This document shows positions 32,380-44,760 of a DNA stretch of 64,000 nucleotides, piece after piece (position 1 is the first letter of the stretch; each line of letters starts with the position of its first letter). Under the pieces are notes generated by a model. The model did not search any database. It was given only the letters and a program-made list of their open reading frames with translations, and was not told the DNA's origin. Made by a program: the position numbers and the translations under genes. The stretch comes from Pseudorasbora parva (taxonomy: Eukaryota > Chordata > Actinopteri > Cypriniformes > Gobionidae). The stretch lies in NCBI RefSeq assembly GCF_024679245.1, contig NC_090185.1:3161964-3225963 (forward strand), in the 5' to 3' direction.

Positions 32380-33000
32380 ATTAGGTTCACCAAACTTGGT
32401 GTTTATATCCTTTACTTAAACTATTAAGTTCACCAAACTTGGTGTTTATATACTTTACTTAAACTATTAAGTTCACCAAACTTGGTGTTTATATACTTTA
32501 CTTAAACTATTAAGTTTGATTTACTTAACTTTTTACATCAACAGGTTCTGCCAGTTTGCAGATATATAACCGTGAGACTCAGACCTTTCCGACGATATGT
32601 GTTTTGTCAAGATTAGAAAAGTGTTTTATTATAAAGTAGTTAAATAAATATGAAACATGACGACGCCACTTGGGGAGGAGCCCGCTGGAATAATTTAGGG
32701 CACCGTTCCTATGGTAACCCAAGGTCCGATATCAAAACGGTTTTCACAGGTTGAATCTTGAGTTCGTAAGCTTTCGAATGATATATAGTTTGTCAACATT
32801 AGATCAGGATAAATATAGGATATAATTGTTTTAAACATGCAGTGGCAAATGGGGCCCACCGGTGGGCCAGTGACAGTTAACAGGTTAAACTATTAAGTTT
32901 ACCAAACTTGGTGTTTATATACTCTACTTAAACTATTAAGTTCACCAAACTTGGTGTTATATACTTTACTTAAACTATTAAGTTTGATTTACTTAACTTT
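32380..33000. repeat. AACTTGGTGTTTATA tandem repeats, left arm
   Basis: Units of about 43-45 bp with TACTTTACTTAAACTATTAAG and TTCACCAAACTTGGTG occur in two clusters, separated by about 360 bp of GC-richer single-copy DNA between two TTTACATCAACAGGTTC words. Mirrored at about 45449-46069. Confidence 0.85.
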
Positions 33001-33742
33001 TTACATCAACAGGTTCCGCGTAACTTGGTTTTTATTCCAGTAAACTAGCTTTTTTGTTCATCTTTTTTATTTTTATTTATTTTTTATACATAACCAACGA
33101 TTAATTCAATACCGTTAAGTTAAATCAGGTTAACATTCTTAATTTTGTACAAACCTATTAAGCTCAATTATTCTAATAAGATTAAATTATATTTTAATGT
33201 TAGGTTTAAGAGAGCATGCATGTCCTTAGTAAGTCGATTGAACTCAAATAATTTAAGTAAACTTGTATATTTATACTTGTACATGTTTCCCAAAACTTGT
33301 ATATTTAAATTCACCAAAAAAAATTGGCATTTATATAACGTACTTAAATTAAGTTCACCAAACTAGCTCTTTATATACTGTACTTAAACTATTTAGTTGG
33401 TTTTACTTCTAACTGGGTTATGTTGAAATTAATTAACATGGTTTGTTTCAGTAAACTTAAACTCCAGTAAGTTAAATCAGGTTAACATTCTTAATTTTAT
33501 ACAAAACTATTAAGTTCAATTATTCAAAAATGAATATCAAACAAAAACCAAAACAAGTAATCTGGTTTAATTTATTATTTTTATTTAGTGAAATACAATT
33601 TTTGCAAATGAAATCTAACATTAAAACCTTTTACAAAATCGTATTGGCTAGCCAGGATATAGTCACATGCCCCAAAGTAGATGTTTTTATTATTAAAACA
33701 ACTTTATTTGTTATTAGCAGGTCCTTACTCTAAGCGCATCCT

Positions 33743-34990
33743 CTACACTTCACCACGACGGTAACCTGCAAAACATTAACATAATACAACCTTTTAAATA
33801 ACATAACAAAACATTAAAATCTCCATTTTCTCAGTGTGTTAAAAAATGCATAAATAACACAAAACTCACCAAACGCAGTCCCTCTGTTGTGCGTAATGAA
33901 CAGCATCAGCATCTTTAGTATACTTACATATTTAACTCAACATGGAAATTAAACTGAAATAAGAAATTATTGAGAATTACAAAGTGCTTATTTTTGAATG
34001 TAATTTTTTTTTGCAAACATACCAACCAGAAAGGGGAAAAACCCACTTAACAGCATATTGAATGTCTTTATACACACTGCTGTAATGGAATTGAGTCACA
34101 ACCACACTGTACAGCACTGTAAAGGTAGTATAGCAATATCCCAGCGTCAACTAATGCATTGCATAAATTGTGGATCTCTGGGCACTTTATTTAAATATTA
34201 CACCTTTAGCTTGACAATTATGCTAATATAGTAAGCATTTAAATGCAATGATAACTATGTTTGACTGTTTAAGCTTTGTGGAGCCATACTGGGCTGAAAT
34301 AAAACATACTGAACAACATATTCTATGTCTCTGACAAAAAAAATTCCCAATACTAATGAAATAACAGTGACTTGCACACTATACTGTAATGGCAATGTAA
34401 CTCTGTTACAACCACAACTACTAGCCTACCTATGTCAATTGTACACTTTATTTAAACATGCGTTTATCCTTTATTAATGACTGCAAGTCTGCAACAATTT
34501 GTCTAGGCCAAAAAGCTGGTTTGCCAAAGACTGTAGCTTCGTTTCTAGGGCATTCTGCCCTATTGACATCAAGGCTACACACTGAGTTCTCAATCACACG
34601 GTCAGCAAATTTATGAAAATATTGTTATTGAAGTGAAGGGACAACATCCCTAACTGGCCTCAGAAATAGTTGAATGTTGTTTTGTTTTGTTTTCGCACAG
34701 AAACGCCCGATTACACTATCTTTAAGTGTATTAACTATTATGTTACAAAATCAAATAAAGAATAATTTGCTCAGTTATCCTACCATCACAACCCTTCAAT
34801 ATTTTACTATAGCAACGTACCATTAGGATTAAAAAAAAAATGTTTCGCTATTCATATAAAAATCGCACCAAAATAACTTTATATCTACAGATTTTTACTT
34901 ACCGAGTTTAAGATGCACTCGATGGAAAAGCCCCGTACTAGTTTGAATTAGCCGCAGCAGCAGAGGAGGAGGCGACAAGACAGCCTTTTG
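33743..34990 (-). other. possible small spliced transcription unit, left arm (mirror copy)
   Basis: Exact mirror of the unit described at 43380-44760: exon 1 ends at 34903, exon 2 spans 33870-33953, exon 3 starts at 33765 with its stop at 33743-33745, and the AATAAA is mirrored at 33703-33708. It points towards the left terminus. Confidence 0.35.
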
Positions 34991-37900
34991 CAAATATCCA
35001 CCAATCAGTGCAATGGTTTTCTTGTCGCCAGGCAGAACGCCTTGCACGGCCAATCACATCAAAGGAAGGCCAGAGTGTCAAAAAGTGTATTTTGTTTAAT
35101 GGGGAGTTGGCGCATATCAAACAATTAAAAGTTAGCCATATGTCCTCCTCTTTTATTATCATGTAATCTGAGCTAAAAAGCTTCCTTCCTTCCTTCCTTC
35201 CTTCCTTCCTTCCATCCTTCATGTATTCCTTCCTGTCTTTCTGTGAGGAAGGATGTGATAGACCTATTCATTGTTTTCAGGGGAAATTACGTCTGTATTA
35301 TATTGTAGGGCCAACACCTCTACACTGCCTGTACTTGTAAAAGATCAATTGGCTACACGTTAGTCTCCCAGTCTTGAGTAAGCGGAAACTGTCTGTGACC
35401 CGTGCTGCAAAACTACAAAATAGTTTTCTACATCACTCAAAGCTATAGCAGCAGCACTTGACGTTCATTTAGAAAACAGCCCTTTAAGTTCCACAATCTT
35501 TTACTGATTACTGTTTTAGAAAACACTTTTAGATTACATGACCACTCAGAAAATAAAAAACTGTGTTTACAGAAAGAAATACATTTATTTTTACCCCTCT
35601 TGCATTTCTGTTTATAGTATCAATACCTAATTTGATGACTTGGAAATCAAAAGCCAATGTTTTGAGGAACAAATACAATTTTCACCCATGCCTTTCTGTT
35701 TAGTTCTGTAAATATATACTGGACATACATAAGCCGTCACCTTTATTCCTGTAACATTTATATAATACAACTAGTTGAACATATTCAATTTCTGCTCTAA
35801 TGCAGCTCTAACATTTTTCAGCTCAAGTCAGTTCAGTCTGCGTTGATAACTGTAAAGTACATCAATTGGCCATGCATACTGCACTCACACTGTATTTGTG
35901 TGCACATACATGTACACCATGCGCTCAACAAACAAAAGACACAATAATGTTGTACATTTTCCACATCCCTGGGCTTTATCGTGTATTTGACTAATCATTT
36001 GAGGTTTATGTCTAGTCACAAAAACAATTTTACAAGAGTTTTGAATGAAGCGGTTGCATTTGTATGAAATGTTTGACTATTGTCTTTAGACAAAACTTTT
36101 GTTTTATTCTTTAATTTATTTAAAACAGCCTGGTAACTAATTTTGGTGTATTTTTCTAACCTGAAACAACATCTAGGCTACTCATACCAAACACATTTGG
36201 GCTATTTGACTATTTTTCTAGAAGGATTTACTCAAATAATAAATGCACCAGAATCACAATGGTTATGATTTATTCATATTTAGTTAGATTTCTTATGGCC
36301 ATTTTGTCTGTTGGATTTTTTATTTTTATTTTTTGACAGATTCTTCTTTGAGAGCTATCAACATTATAGGAATAAATTAAGAAATCAAGTTATAGTCTTT
36401 CTATTTGACAGTGTTTGACTAAATTGATATTTCTTTTAAAGTTCCATCTGTGTACGAAAAACATTCAACAGCAATTGTGAAAGTATGTCAAATTTGGACT
36501 TCTTAGTACAATTGTACTAAGAAAAGGCCCTGGTGTACATCACACCAGTTGTAATAAACATTTTACAAAGCTATAATCATAATAAGCACAACATCAGTCT
36601 GATGTTACCATACATTAACACAATCAGAGCGTTGCGTGTTCACACAATATGCAGTCTGTTAAAACGATTCTAAAATGCGTTGTTTTTCTTTTCATTCAGG
36701 CTTATCCAATGCCAAAATCATGGATTCTTATCTACAAATGCTTAAACACAGTATGTCACAAATGAAGACCTAATGTTCCTTTCTTTTAATATAGTATAAA
36801 GCCTCTACTTCCGCAACATCCCCAGCAGCTCAAACTTGTTGAACAATATATATATAAAAGAAAGACTGAAACAACGAATAAGCATTTCAAGTAGTAGATC
36901 TCTGAAATATTTGATACTTATTTAAAATAAATATTTTAACATATTTTTATTTTATTGATTTTACTTGCTTTTGCAACTGGAGAACTGTAACCTTGAGAAA
37001 CGTCCAAAATGTTCATTATGTGCAGCCTTATTTGCATCATGCGCATCTCATATTAAAACAACAGAGAGGATAATGAAGGTCATAATCATATGATAAATGT
37101 TTTGAAAAATATGTTACATTTAGAAATTTCAGAATTTGTATTCCACGTTTTTGATGGTTTAAAAGGCTTTCCAAATGAATTGATACTGAGATTAAGCTAT
37201 CTATGCATATAACTGTTCATTTAGAGTTCTGCAATGCGTTTAATATTGAACAGGGCTGTTTATCATAGCTTCAAGCTCCTTAAACCTTTAAAGTGATTAT
37301 AGGATTCTGTAATTTATTTATAACATTTAATTATATACCAGCGCTGCATAAAACAAGTAAAATGTATTTAAAAGATCAAATGATTTTACGTAATTATATT
37401 AATTACATCAGATTTGTAAGTAAAATCAATCAATATACAAAAAAAAATTATAAAACAAAAACTGAAACAACATGGAATATTTTATCTTGTAAAACGTGTG
37501 TGGTGTTGGAAATCATTGTTGAAGTTCTTGGACATACATTAAATTGGGTTACTGTTTCTTTAAATATTTAAGAACATATTTCTTTAAATATTAGAGGAAA
37601 ATTAGCTGAATCTTGTATAGCTTTAAAAAGCTGAAAATTGCCTACCTTTTTTTTGACGAGTTAAAGCAGTGTAAAACATATGATGTCATAACTTATTGAT
37701 CATATAATTTGTTACAGTGTACACTGGAGAAGAGTAGTTAAATCAGAGCAGTGGAAGAAGGGGAGGTAATGTGTGCATTATTGGCCACGCGGCAAACATC
37801 TAAAATTGAACGAGTCATTGAACACATTCGACAAAATTGTAGAATGGCTTACAGTAATATTCATATTGTCTACATGTATACGGACTATGTGTTCTATCTG

Positions 37901-38658
37901 CAGTTTTTCATAATGCCATCAATTGTTAGTATTTTGCTATAGAGTTTTGACAGGATGATTACATTTTGAATCGTGTTTGCTGTGTTTTAATTACATTGGT
38001 TACATTTAGTTTTTAACAAAATATGCAAATATGACTTTGGACAGAGGCTTAACTATGATGTTTAATTGGGTTGCGGTGTTAAGAGTTTAGAAAAGGTACT
38101 TTAAAGGGTTAGTTCCCCCCAACAATGAAGATTCTGTCACACCCGCAAGACCTCTGTTCATCTTCGGAACACAAATTAAGATATTTTTGATGAAATCCGA
38201 TGGCTCAGAATTGTTTGAATGAAAATTTGTGTATGAGAATTGTGTTGTTATGAAATGATAACTGATAACTTGAAAAATGATAACTTCTCTCTGGTGACAT
38301 AGGCCTATATGAAGGACTTGTGCATACGGATACTTCCGTCACATCGTGACTTTAAGTTCGTTTTTGCTATCATCCCTTTGTCCAATCTGTAGTTACATTT
38401 TCAAAAAGCACTATACACAATAGCACTATACACAATAAACACAACTTTTGTCTGTTGTGTATAAAAGAAGACTGAAACAATCAGTAAGCATTTTTAAGTA
38501 GCAGATCTCTGAAATATCTTGCAGTGCTTGAAAGCATTTAAGATGATTATTGTACTATTGTTATTTGCCTCCTAAAGTATCAGAGTTGCAAGCCATGTAT
38601 TACTGTTTGTAGACATGTCCATAAAATACCAAGTGATTCAACAAGTGATTTACATATA

Positions 38659-38664
38659 TTTATT
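38659..38664 (-). terminator. polyadenylation signal (AATAAA) of the central ORF
   Basis: AATAAA on the minus strand within AAATAAATAAATATA, about 95 bp after the stop codon of the central ORF. AT-rich context makes chance occurrence possible. Confidence 0.4.
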
Positions 38665-38756
38665 TATTTCAACAATGTATTGTTGAACAATCATTAATTG
38701 AAGTATTGAAGAAGTGTATTGCATTACATACATAAAGTAATACATTAATAATCACA

Positions 38757-39308
38757 TTAGAGGTGATCTAGCCAGAAAAGAAAATCTCTGCACACTATCA
38801 TGTTTTGCTCTAGGGTATAGTTGACCAGCGTTTCCACTATTTCATCAATGTCGGTTTTCTCATTTTTTGACATCAGTGACACACACAGATCTGTTACAAA
38901 TGTATACATACAAAGAACCTCAGTAACTCCTAACTCATCGCTACAATCAGCCAACACATTCAGAACTGTTCTGAGGATCTCCGAGATAGGCTCTTTGGTG
39001 TAAATAAACAAACTTGTAACGTCAGGCCATGAATTTTTCAGATCTCTTACGACATCCATTTCATTTTTTAGATTTTTCACACGTATGGGATCCCCCGCAC
39101 AATCATCATTTGAATCACATGCATCGTCGATGATTTTACGCATCAAGCGGATCATCTGGCCTCTAAAATAATCTTTAAACATGCCGCCTAACATAGCTTT
39201 TACATGACACTCGTTCCCAATGGCACATTCGCACTCCTCAGGTTGCTTGTGCACGGCATCGTCAGAACTCAGCAGGCAGTTGCTCTCCATCAGCTTCTGT
39301 GTAGCCAT
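38757..39308 (-). CDS. Bcl-2-fold-like protein (putative cell-death regulator), intronless
   Basis: 183 codons, uninterrupted, in a spacer where other frames are short. The start ATG has G at -3 and G at +4. Residues 125-143 (ELGVTEVLCMYTFVTDLCV) resemble the BH1 helix region of Bcl-2 proteins in spacing and hydrophobic pattern, but lack the NWGR core. Residues 154-183 (IDEIVETLVNYTLEQNMIV, then CRDFLFWLDHL) resemble helices 6-7 and a BH2-like end. Residues 52-60 could hold helix 2. No C-terminal anchor. The length fits the family (about 170-240). AATAAA lies about 95 bp past the stop. Bcl-2-like genes are known from several large DNA viruses and reported in adintovirus-type elements. The match is by eye, weak and motif-poor; a novel helical protein is the alternative. 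Confidence 0.4.
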   Translation of the reverse strand: MATQKLMESNCLLSSDDAVHKQPEECECAIGNECHVKAMLGGMFKDYFRGQMIRLMRKIIDDACDSNDDCAGDPIRVKNLKNEMDVVRDLKNSWPDVTSLFIYTKEPISEILRTVLNVLADCSDELGVTEVLCMYTFVTDLCVSLMSKNEKTDIDEIVETLVNYTLEQNMIVCRDFLFWLDHL

Positions 39309-39884
39309 TCCAGAAATATGTAGCGTTGAAGATGTCTTCTTCTTCAGAACTCAAATTTGTGCACGGTAAAAACGTTCTTCCAGTCCAGAAAGACTATAGT
39401 AGCTCCTGGCATAAGAGTCCTTTTGTCCACAATTGTCAGGCCTTGAGCATTAACGCTCGGAAGTTAGGGTCAATCCCCCAAAGTGTGCGTCGCAGAAGAG
39501 ATGTCAGGCTCAGACAAACAGGAATGCTAAAGCTGGCTTTGAGGGTCCACACGACAACCGTACAATGCTCTGACTCGAGGCCTTCAACTTTTTGATCAAT
39601 GAGTTGTTGTACAGAAGTCTTTGCGTTGAAGCGGATGTCAAATCCAGTACTGTTTCGTTAGTAGAGTTAGGAAACCCCAGTTTGCAACGCAAGAACTGAG
39701 TGAGCACTGTAGAGTTTATCAGGATCGACAGATTGGGGACGCCCTCACCCCCTGTTGTGATGGGTTGTCGCCAGGAAGTCATAAAAAACTATTATGTAAT
39801 TTATTATTTAGCAAAGCTGATTGGAACATTAGGTCTGTATTTGCGACATACTGTCTTTAAGCATTTGTAAATAAGAATCCATGA

Positions 39885-39910
39885 TTTTCATACGAGATCT
39901 CGTATGAAAA
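39885..39910. repeat. perfect 26-bp palindrome in the spacer
   Basis: TTTTCATACGAGA followed directly by its exact reverse complement, with AGATCT at the centre. The homologous arm sequence near 41735 is not palindromic here (GGCATTGGATAAGCCTGAATG), so the palindrome arose in, or was acquired by, the spacer copy. Confidence 0.9.
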
Positions 39911-42900
39911 GAAAAATGCAGGCATTTTTGATTAATTTTAACCGTCTGCATATTGTGTAAAACAGCATGAACATTTGTTCATGTGTGGTAACAACAGACA
40001 AAAGTTGTGTTTATTGTGTATAGTGCTATTGTGTATAGTGCTTTTTGAAAATGTAACTACAGATTGGACAAAGGGATGATAGCAAAAACGAACTTAAAGT
40101 CACGATGTGACGGAAGTATCCGTATGCACAAGTCCTTCATATAGGCCTATGTCACCAGAGAGAAGTTATCATTTTTCAAGTTATCAGTTATCATTTCATA
40201 ACAACACAATTCTCATACACAAATTTTCATTCAAACAATTCTGAGCCATCGGATTTCATCAAAAATATCTTAATTTGTGTTCCGAAGATGAACAGAGGTC
40301 TTGCGGGTGTGACAGAATCTTCATTGTTGGGGGGAACTAACCCTTTAAAGTACCTTTTCTAAACTCTTAACACCGCAACCCAATTAAACATCATAGTTAA
40401 GCCTCTGTCCAAAGTCATATTTGCATATTTTGTTAAAAACTAAATGTAACCAATGTAATTAAAACACAGCAAACACGATTCAAAATGTAATCATCCTGTC
40501 AAAACTCTATAGCAAAATACTAACAATTGATGGCATTATGAAAAACTGCAGATAGAACACATAGTCCGTATACATGTAGACAATATGAATATTACTGTAA
40601 GCCATTCTACAATTTTGTCGAATGTGTTCAATGACTCGTTCAATTTTAGATGTTTGCCGCGTGGCCAATAATGCACACATTACCTCCCCTTCTTCCACTG
40701 CTCTGATTTAACTACTCTTCTCCAGTGTACACTGTAACAAATTATATGATCAATAAGTTATGACATCATATGTTTTACACTGCTTTAACTCGTCAAAAAA
40801 AAGGTAGGCAATTTTCAGCTTTTTAAAGCTATACAAGATTCAGCTAATTTTCCTCTAATATTTAAAGAAATATGTTCTTAAATATTTAAAGAAACAGTAA
40901 CCCAATTTAATGTATGTCCAAGAACTTCAACAATGATTTCCAACACCACACACGTTTTACAAGATAAAATATTCCATGTTGTTTCAGTTTTTGTTTTATA
41001 ATTTTTTTTTGTATATTGATTGATTTTACTTACAAATCTGATGTAATTAATATAATTACGTAAAATCATTTGATCTTTTAAATACATTTTACTTGTTTTA
41101 TGCAGCGCTGGTATATAATTAAATGTTATAAATAAATTACAGAATCCTATAATCACTTTAAAGGTTTAAGGAGCTTGAAGCTATGATAAACAGCCCTGTT
41201 CAATATTAAACGCATTGCAGAACTCTAAATGAACAGTTATATGCATAGATAGCTTAATCTCAGTATCAATTCATTTGGAAAGCCTTTTAAACCATCAAAA
41301 ACGTGGAATACAAATTCTGAAATTTCTAAATGTAACATATTTTTCAAAACATTTATCATATGATTATGACCTTCATTATCCTCTCTGTTGTTTTAATATG
41401 AGATGCGCATGATGCAAATAAGGCTGCACATAATGAACATTTTGGACGTTTCTCAAGGTTACAGTTCTCCAGTTGCAAAAGCAAGTAAAATCAATAAAAT
41501 AAAAATATGTTAAAATATTTATTTTAAATAAGTATCAAATATTTCAGAGATCTACTACTTGAAATGCTTATTCGTTGTTTCAGTCTTTCTTTTATATATA
41601 TATTGTTCAACAAGTTTGAGCTGCTGGGGATGTTGCGGAAGTAGAGGCTTTATACTATATTAAAAGAAAGGAACATTAGGTCTTCATTTGTGACATACTG
41701 TGTTTAAGCATTTGTAGATAAGAATCCATGATTTTGGCATTGGATAAGCCTGAATGAAAAGAAAAACAACGCATTTTAGAATCGTTTTAACAGACTGCAT
41801 ATTGTGTGAACACGCAACGCTCTGATTGTGTTAATGTATGGTAACATCAGACTGATGTTGTGCTTATTATGATTATAGCTTTGTAAAATGTTTATTACAA
41901 CTGGTGTGATGTACACCAGGGCCTTTTCTTAGTACAATTGTACTAAGAAGTCCAAATTTGACATACTTTCACAATTGCTGTTGAATGTTTTTCGTACACA
42001 GATGGAACTTTAAAAGAAATATCAATTTAGTCAAACACTGTCAAATAGAAAGACTATAACTTGATTTCTTAATTTATTCCTATAATGTTGATAGCTCTCA
42101 AAGAAGAATCTGTCAAAAAATAAAAATAAAAAATCCAACAGACAAAATGGCCATAAGAAATCTAACTAAATATGAATAAATCATAACCATTGTGATTCTG
42201 GTGCATTTATTATTTGAGTAAATCCTTCTAGAAAAATAGTCAAATAGCCCAAATGTGTTTGGTATGAGTAGCCTAGATGTTGTTTCAGGTTAGAAAAATA
42301 CACCAAAATTAGTTACCAGGCTGTTTTAAATAAATTAAAGAATAAAACAAAAGTTTTGTCTAAAGACAATAGTCAAACATTTCATACAAATGCAACCGCT
42401 TCATTCAAAACTCTTGTAAAATTGTTTTTGTGACTAGACATAAACCTCAAATGATTAGTCAAATACACGATAAAGCCCAGGGATGTGGAAAATGTACAAC
42501 ATTATTGTGTCTTTTGTTTGTTGAGCGCATGGTGTACATGTATGTGCACACAAATACAGTGTGAGTGCAGTATGCATGGCCAATTGATGTACTTTACAGT
42601 TATCAACGCAGACTGAACTGACTTGAGCTGAAAAATGTTAGAGCTGCATTAGAGCAGAAATTGAATATGTTCAACTAGTTGTATTATATAAATGTTACAG
42701 GAATAAAGGTGACGGCTTATGTATGTCCAGTATATATTTACAGAACTAAACAGAAAGGCATGGGTGAAAATTGTATTTGTTCCTCAAAACATTGGCTTTT
42801 GATTTCCAAGTCATCAAATTAGGTATTGATACTATAAACAGAAATGCAAGAGGGGTAAAAATAAATGTATTTCTTTCTGTAAACACAGTTTTTTATTTTC

Positions 42901-43379
42901 TGAGTGGTCATGTAATCTAAAAGTGTTTTCTAAAACAGTAATCAGTAAAAGATTGTGGAACTTAAAGGGCTGTTTTCTAAATGAACGTCAAGTGCTGCTG
43001 CTATAGCTTTGAGTGATGTAGAAAACTATTTTGTAGTTTTGCAGCACGGGTCACAGACAGTTTCCGCTTACTCAAGACTGGGAGACTAACGTGTAGCCAA
43101 TTGATCTTTTACAAGTACAGGCAGTGTAGAGGTGTTGGCCCTACAATATAATACAGACGTAATTTCCCCTGAAAACAATGAATAGGTCTATCACATCCTT
43201 CCTCACAGAAAGACAGGAAGGAATACATGAAGGATGGAAGGAAGGAAGGAAGGAAGGAAGGAAGGAAGCTTTTTAGCTCAGATTACATGATAATAAAAGA
43301 GGAGGACATATGGCTAACTTTTAATTGTTTGATATGCGCCAACTCCCCATTAAACAAAATACACTTTTTGACACTCTGG

Positions 43380-44760
43380 CCTTCCTTTGATGTGATTGGC
43401 CGTGCAAGGCGTTCTGCCTGGCGACAAGAAAACCATTGCACTGATTGGTGGATATTTGCAAAAGGCTGTCTTGTCGCCTCCTCCTCTGCTGCTGCGGCTA
43501 ATTCAAACTAGTACGGGGCTTTTCCATCGAGTGCATCTTAAACTCGGTAAGTAAAAATCTGTAGATATAAAGTTATTTTGGTGCGATTTTTATATGAATA
43601 GCGAAACATTTTTTTTTTAATCCTAATGGTACGTTGCTATAGTAAAATATTGAAGGGTTGTGATGGTAGGATAACTGAGCAAATTATTCTTTATTTGATT
43701 TTGTAACATAATAGTTAATACACTTAAAGATAGTGTAATCGGGCGTTTCTGTGCGAAAACAAAACAAAACAACATTCAACTATTTCTGAGGCCAGTTAGG
43801 GATGTTGTCCCTTCACTTCAATAACAATATTTTCATAAATTTGCTGACCGTGTGATTGAGAACTCAGTGTGTAGCCTTGATGTCAATAGGGCAGAATGCC
43901 CTAGAAACGAAGCTACAGTCTTTGGCAAACCAGCTTTTTGGCCTAGACAAATTGTTGCAGACTTGCAGTCATTAATAAAGGATAAACGCATGTTTAAATA
44001 AAGTGTACAATTGACATAGGTAGGCTAGTAGTTGTGGTTGTAACAGAGTTACATTGCCATTACAGTATAGTGTGCAAGTCACTGTTATTTCATTAGTATT
44101 GGGAATTTTTTTTGTCAGAGACATAGAATATGTTGTTCAGTATGTTTTATTTCAGCCCAGTATGGCTCCACAAAGCTTAAACAGTCAAACATAGTTATCA
44201 TTGCATTTAAATGCTTACTATATTAGCATAATTGTCAAGCTAAAGGTGTAATATTTAAATAAAGTGCCCAGAGATCCACAATTTATGCAATGCATTAGTT
44301 GACGCTGGGATATTGCTATACTACCTTTACAGTGCTGTACAGTGTGGTTGTGACTCAATTCCATTACAGCAGTGTGTATAAAGACATTCAATATGCTGTT
44401 AAGTGGGTTTTTCCCCTTTCTGGTTGGTATGTTTGCAAAAAAAAATTACATTCAAAAATAAGCACTTTGTAATTCTCAATAATTTCTTATTTCAGTTTAA
44501 TTTCCATGTTGAGTTAAATATGTAAGTATACTAAAGATGCTGATGCTGTTCATTACGCACAACAGAGGGACTGCGTTTGGTGAGTTTTGTGTTATTTATG
44601 CATTTTTTAACACACTGAGAAAATGGAGATTTTAATGTTTTGTTATGTTATTTAAAAGGTTGTATTATGTTAATGTTTTGCAGGTTACCGTCGTGGTGAA
44701 GTGTAGAGGATGCGCTTAGAGTAAGGACCTGCTAATAACAAATAAAGTTGTTTTAATAAT
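43380..44760 (+). other. possible small spliced transcription unit in the right arm
   Basis: A GC-richer island (43380-43546) has two GATTGG inverted CCAAT boxes (43395, 43443) and ends at a consensus donor CTCG/GTAAGT. A plausible exon 2 (44496-44579) lies between TTATTTCAG and GTGAGT. Exon 3 starts after TTTTGCAG at 44684, with AATAAA at 44741-44746. The longest ORF joining exons 2 and 3 in phase is only 21 codons (ATG at 44537, TAG at 44704-44706), so it may be an untranslated RNA. It points outward to the terminus. All signals are short and could be chance, but the order promoter-donor-acceptor-donor-acceptor-poly(A) is complete. Confidence 0.35.

Larger units (their letters stand above)
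31677..38458 (+). repeat. left arm of the giant palindrome (6,782 bp)
   Basis: AT-rich and largely non-coding. From outside inward it holds: a 47-bp tandem array (about 31808-31990), a second tandem family with AACTTGGTGTTTATA units (32380-32520 and 32885-33000), a possible small spliced unit on the minus strand (33743-34990), a CTTC microsatellite (35180-35215), and a cyprinid interspersed repeat (38096-38215). Identity with the right arm ends after TGTCTGTTGT at 38458. Confidence 0.9.
38459..39990. other. asymmetric central spacer of the palindrome
   Basis: 1,532 bp present once. Its left edge (38459-38525, TATAAAAGAAGACTGAAAC ...) is a diverged direct copy of left-arm DNA at about 36848-36912. 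Its right edge (about 39810-39990) is a diverged direct copy of right-arm DNA at about 41665-41860. Between them lie the Bcl-2-like ORF and about 500 bp of upstream sequence with no other gene recognised. Confidence 0.8.

Noticed and set aside
37293..37942. 92- and 63-codon ORFs in both arms
   Set aside because: Very AT-rich, Asn/Lys/Ile-biased frames without family resemblance or initiation context; mirrored copies give no independent support.
39510..39782. 90-codon minus-strand ORF upstream of the Bcl-2-like gene as its 5' exon
   Set aside because: No donor/acceptor pair joins it in phase and no domain is seen; the downstream ATG has a better context.
43227..43511. 94-codon ORF in each arm (also 34938-35222)
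   Set aside because: Its N-terminal part is coded by the GGAA microsatellite and the rest crosses the putative promoter and leader; it occurs twice only because the arms mirror each other.
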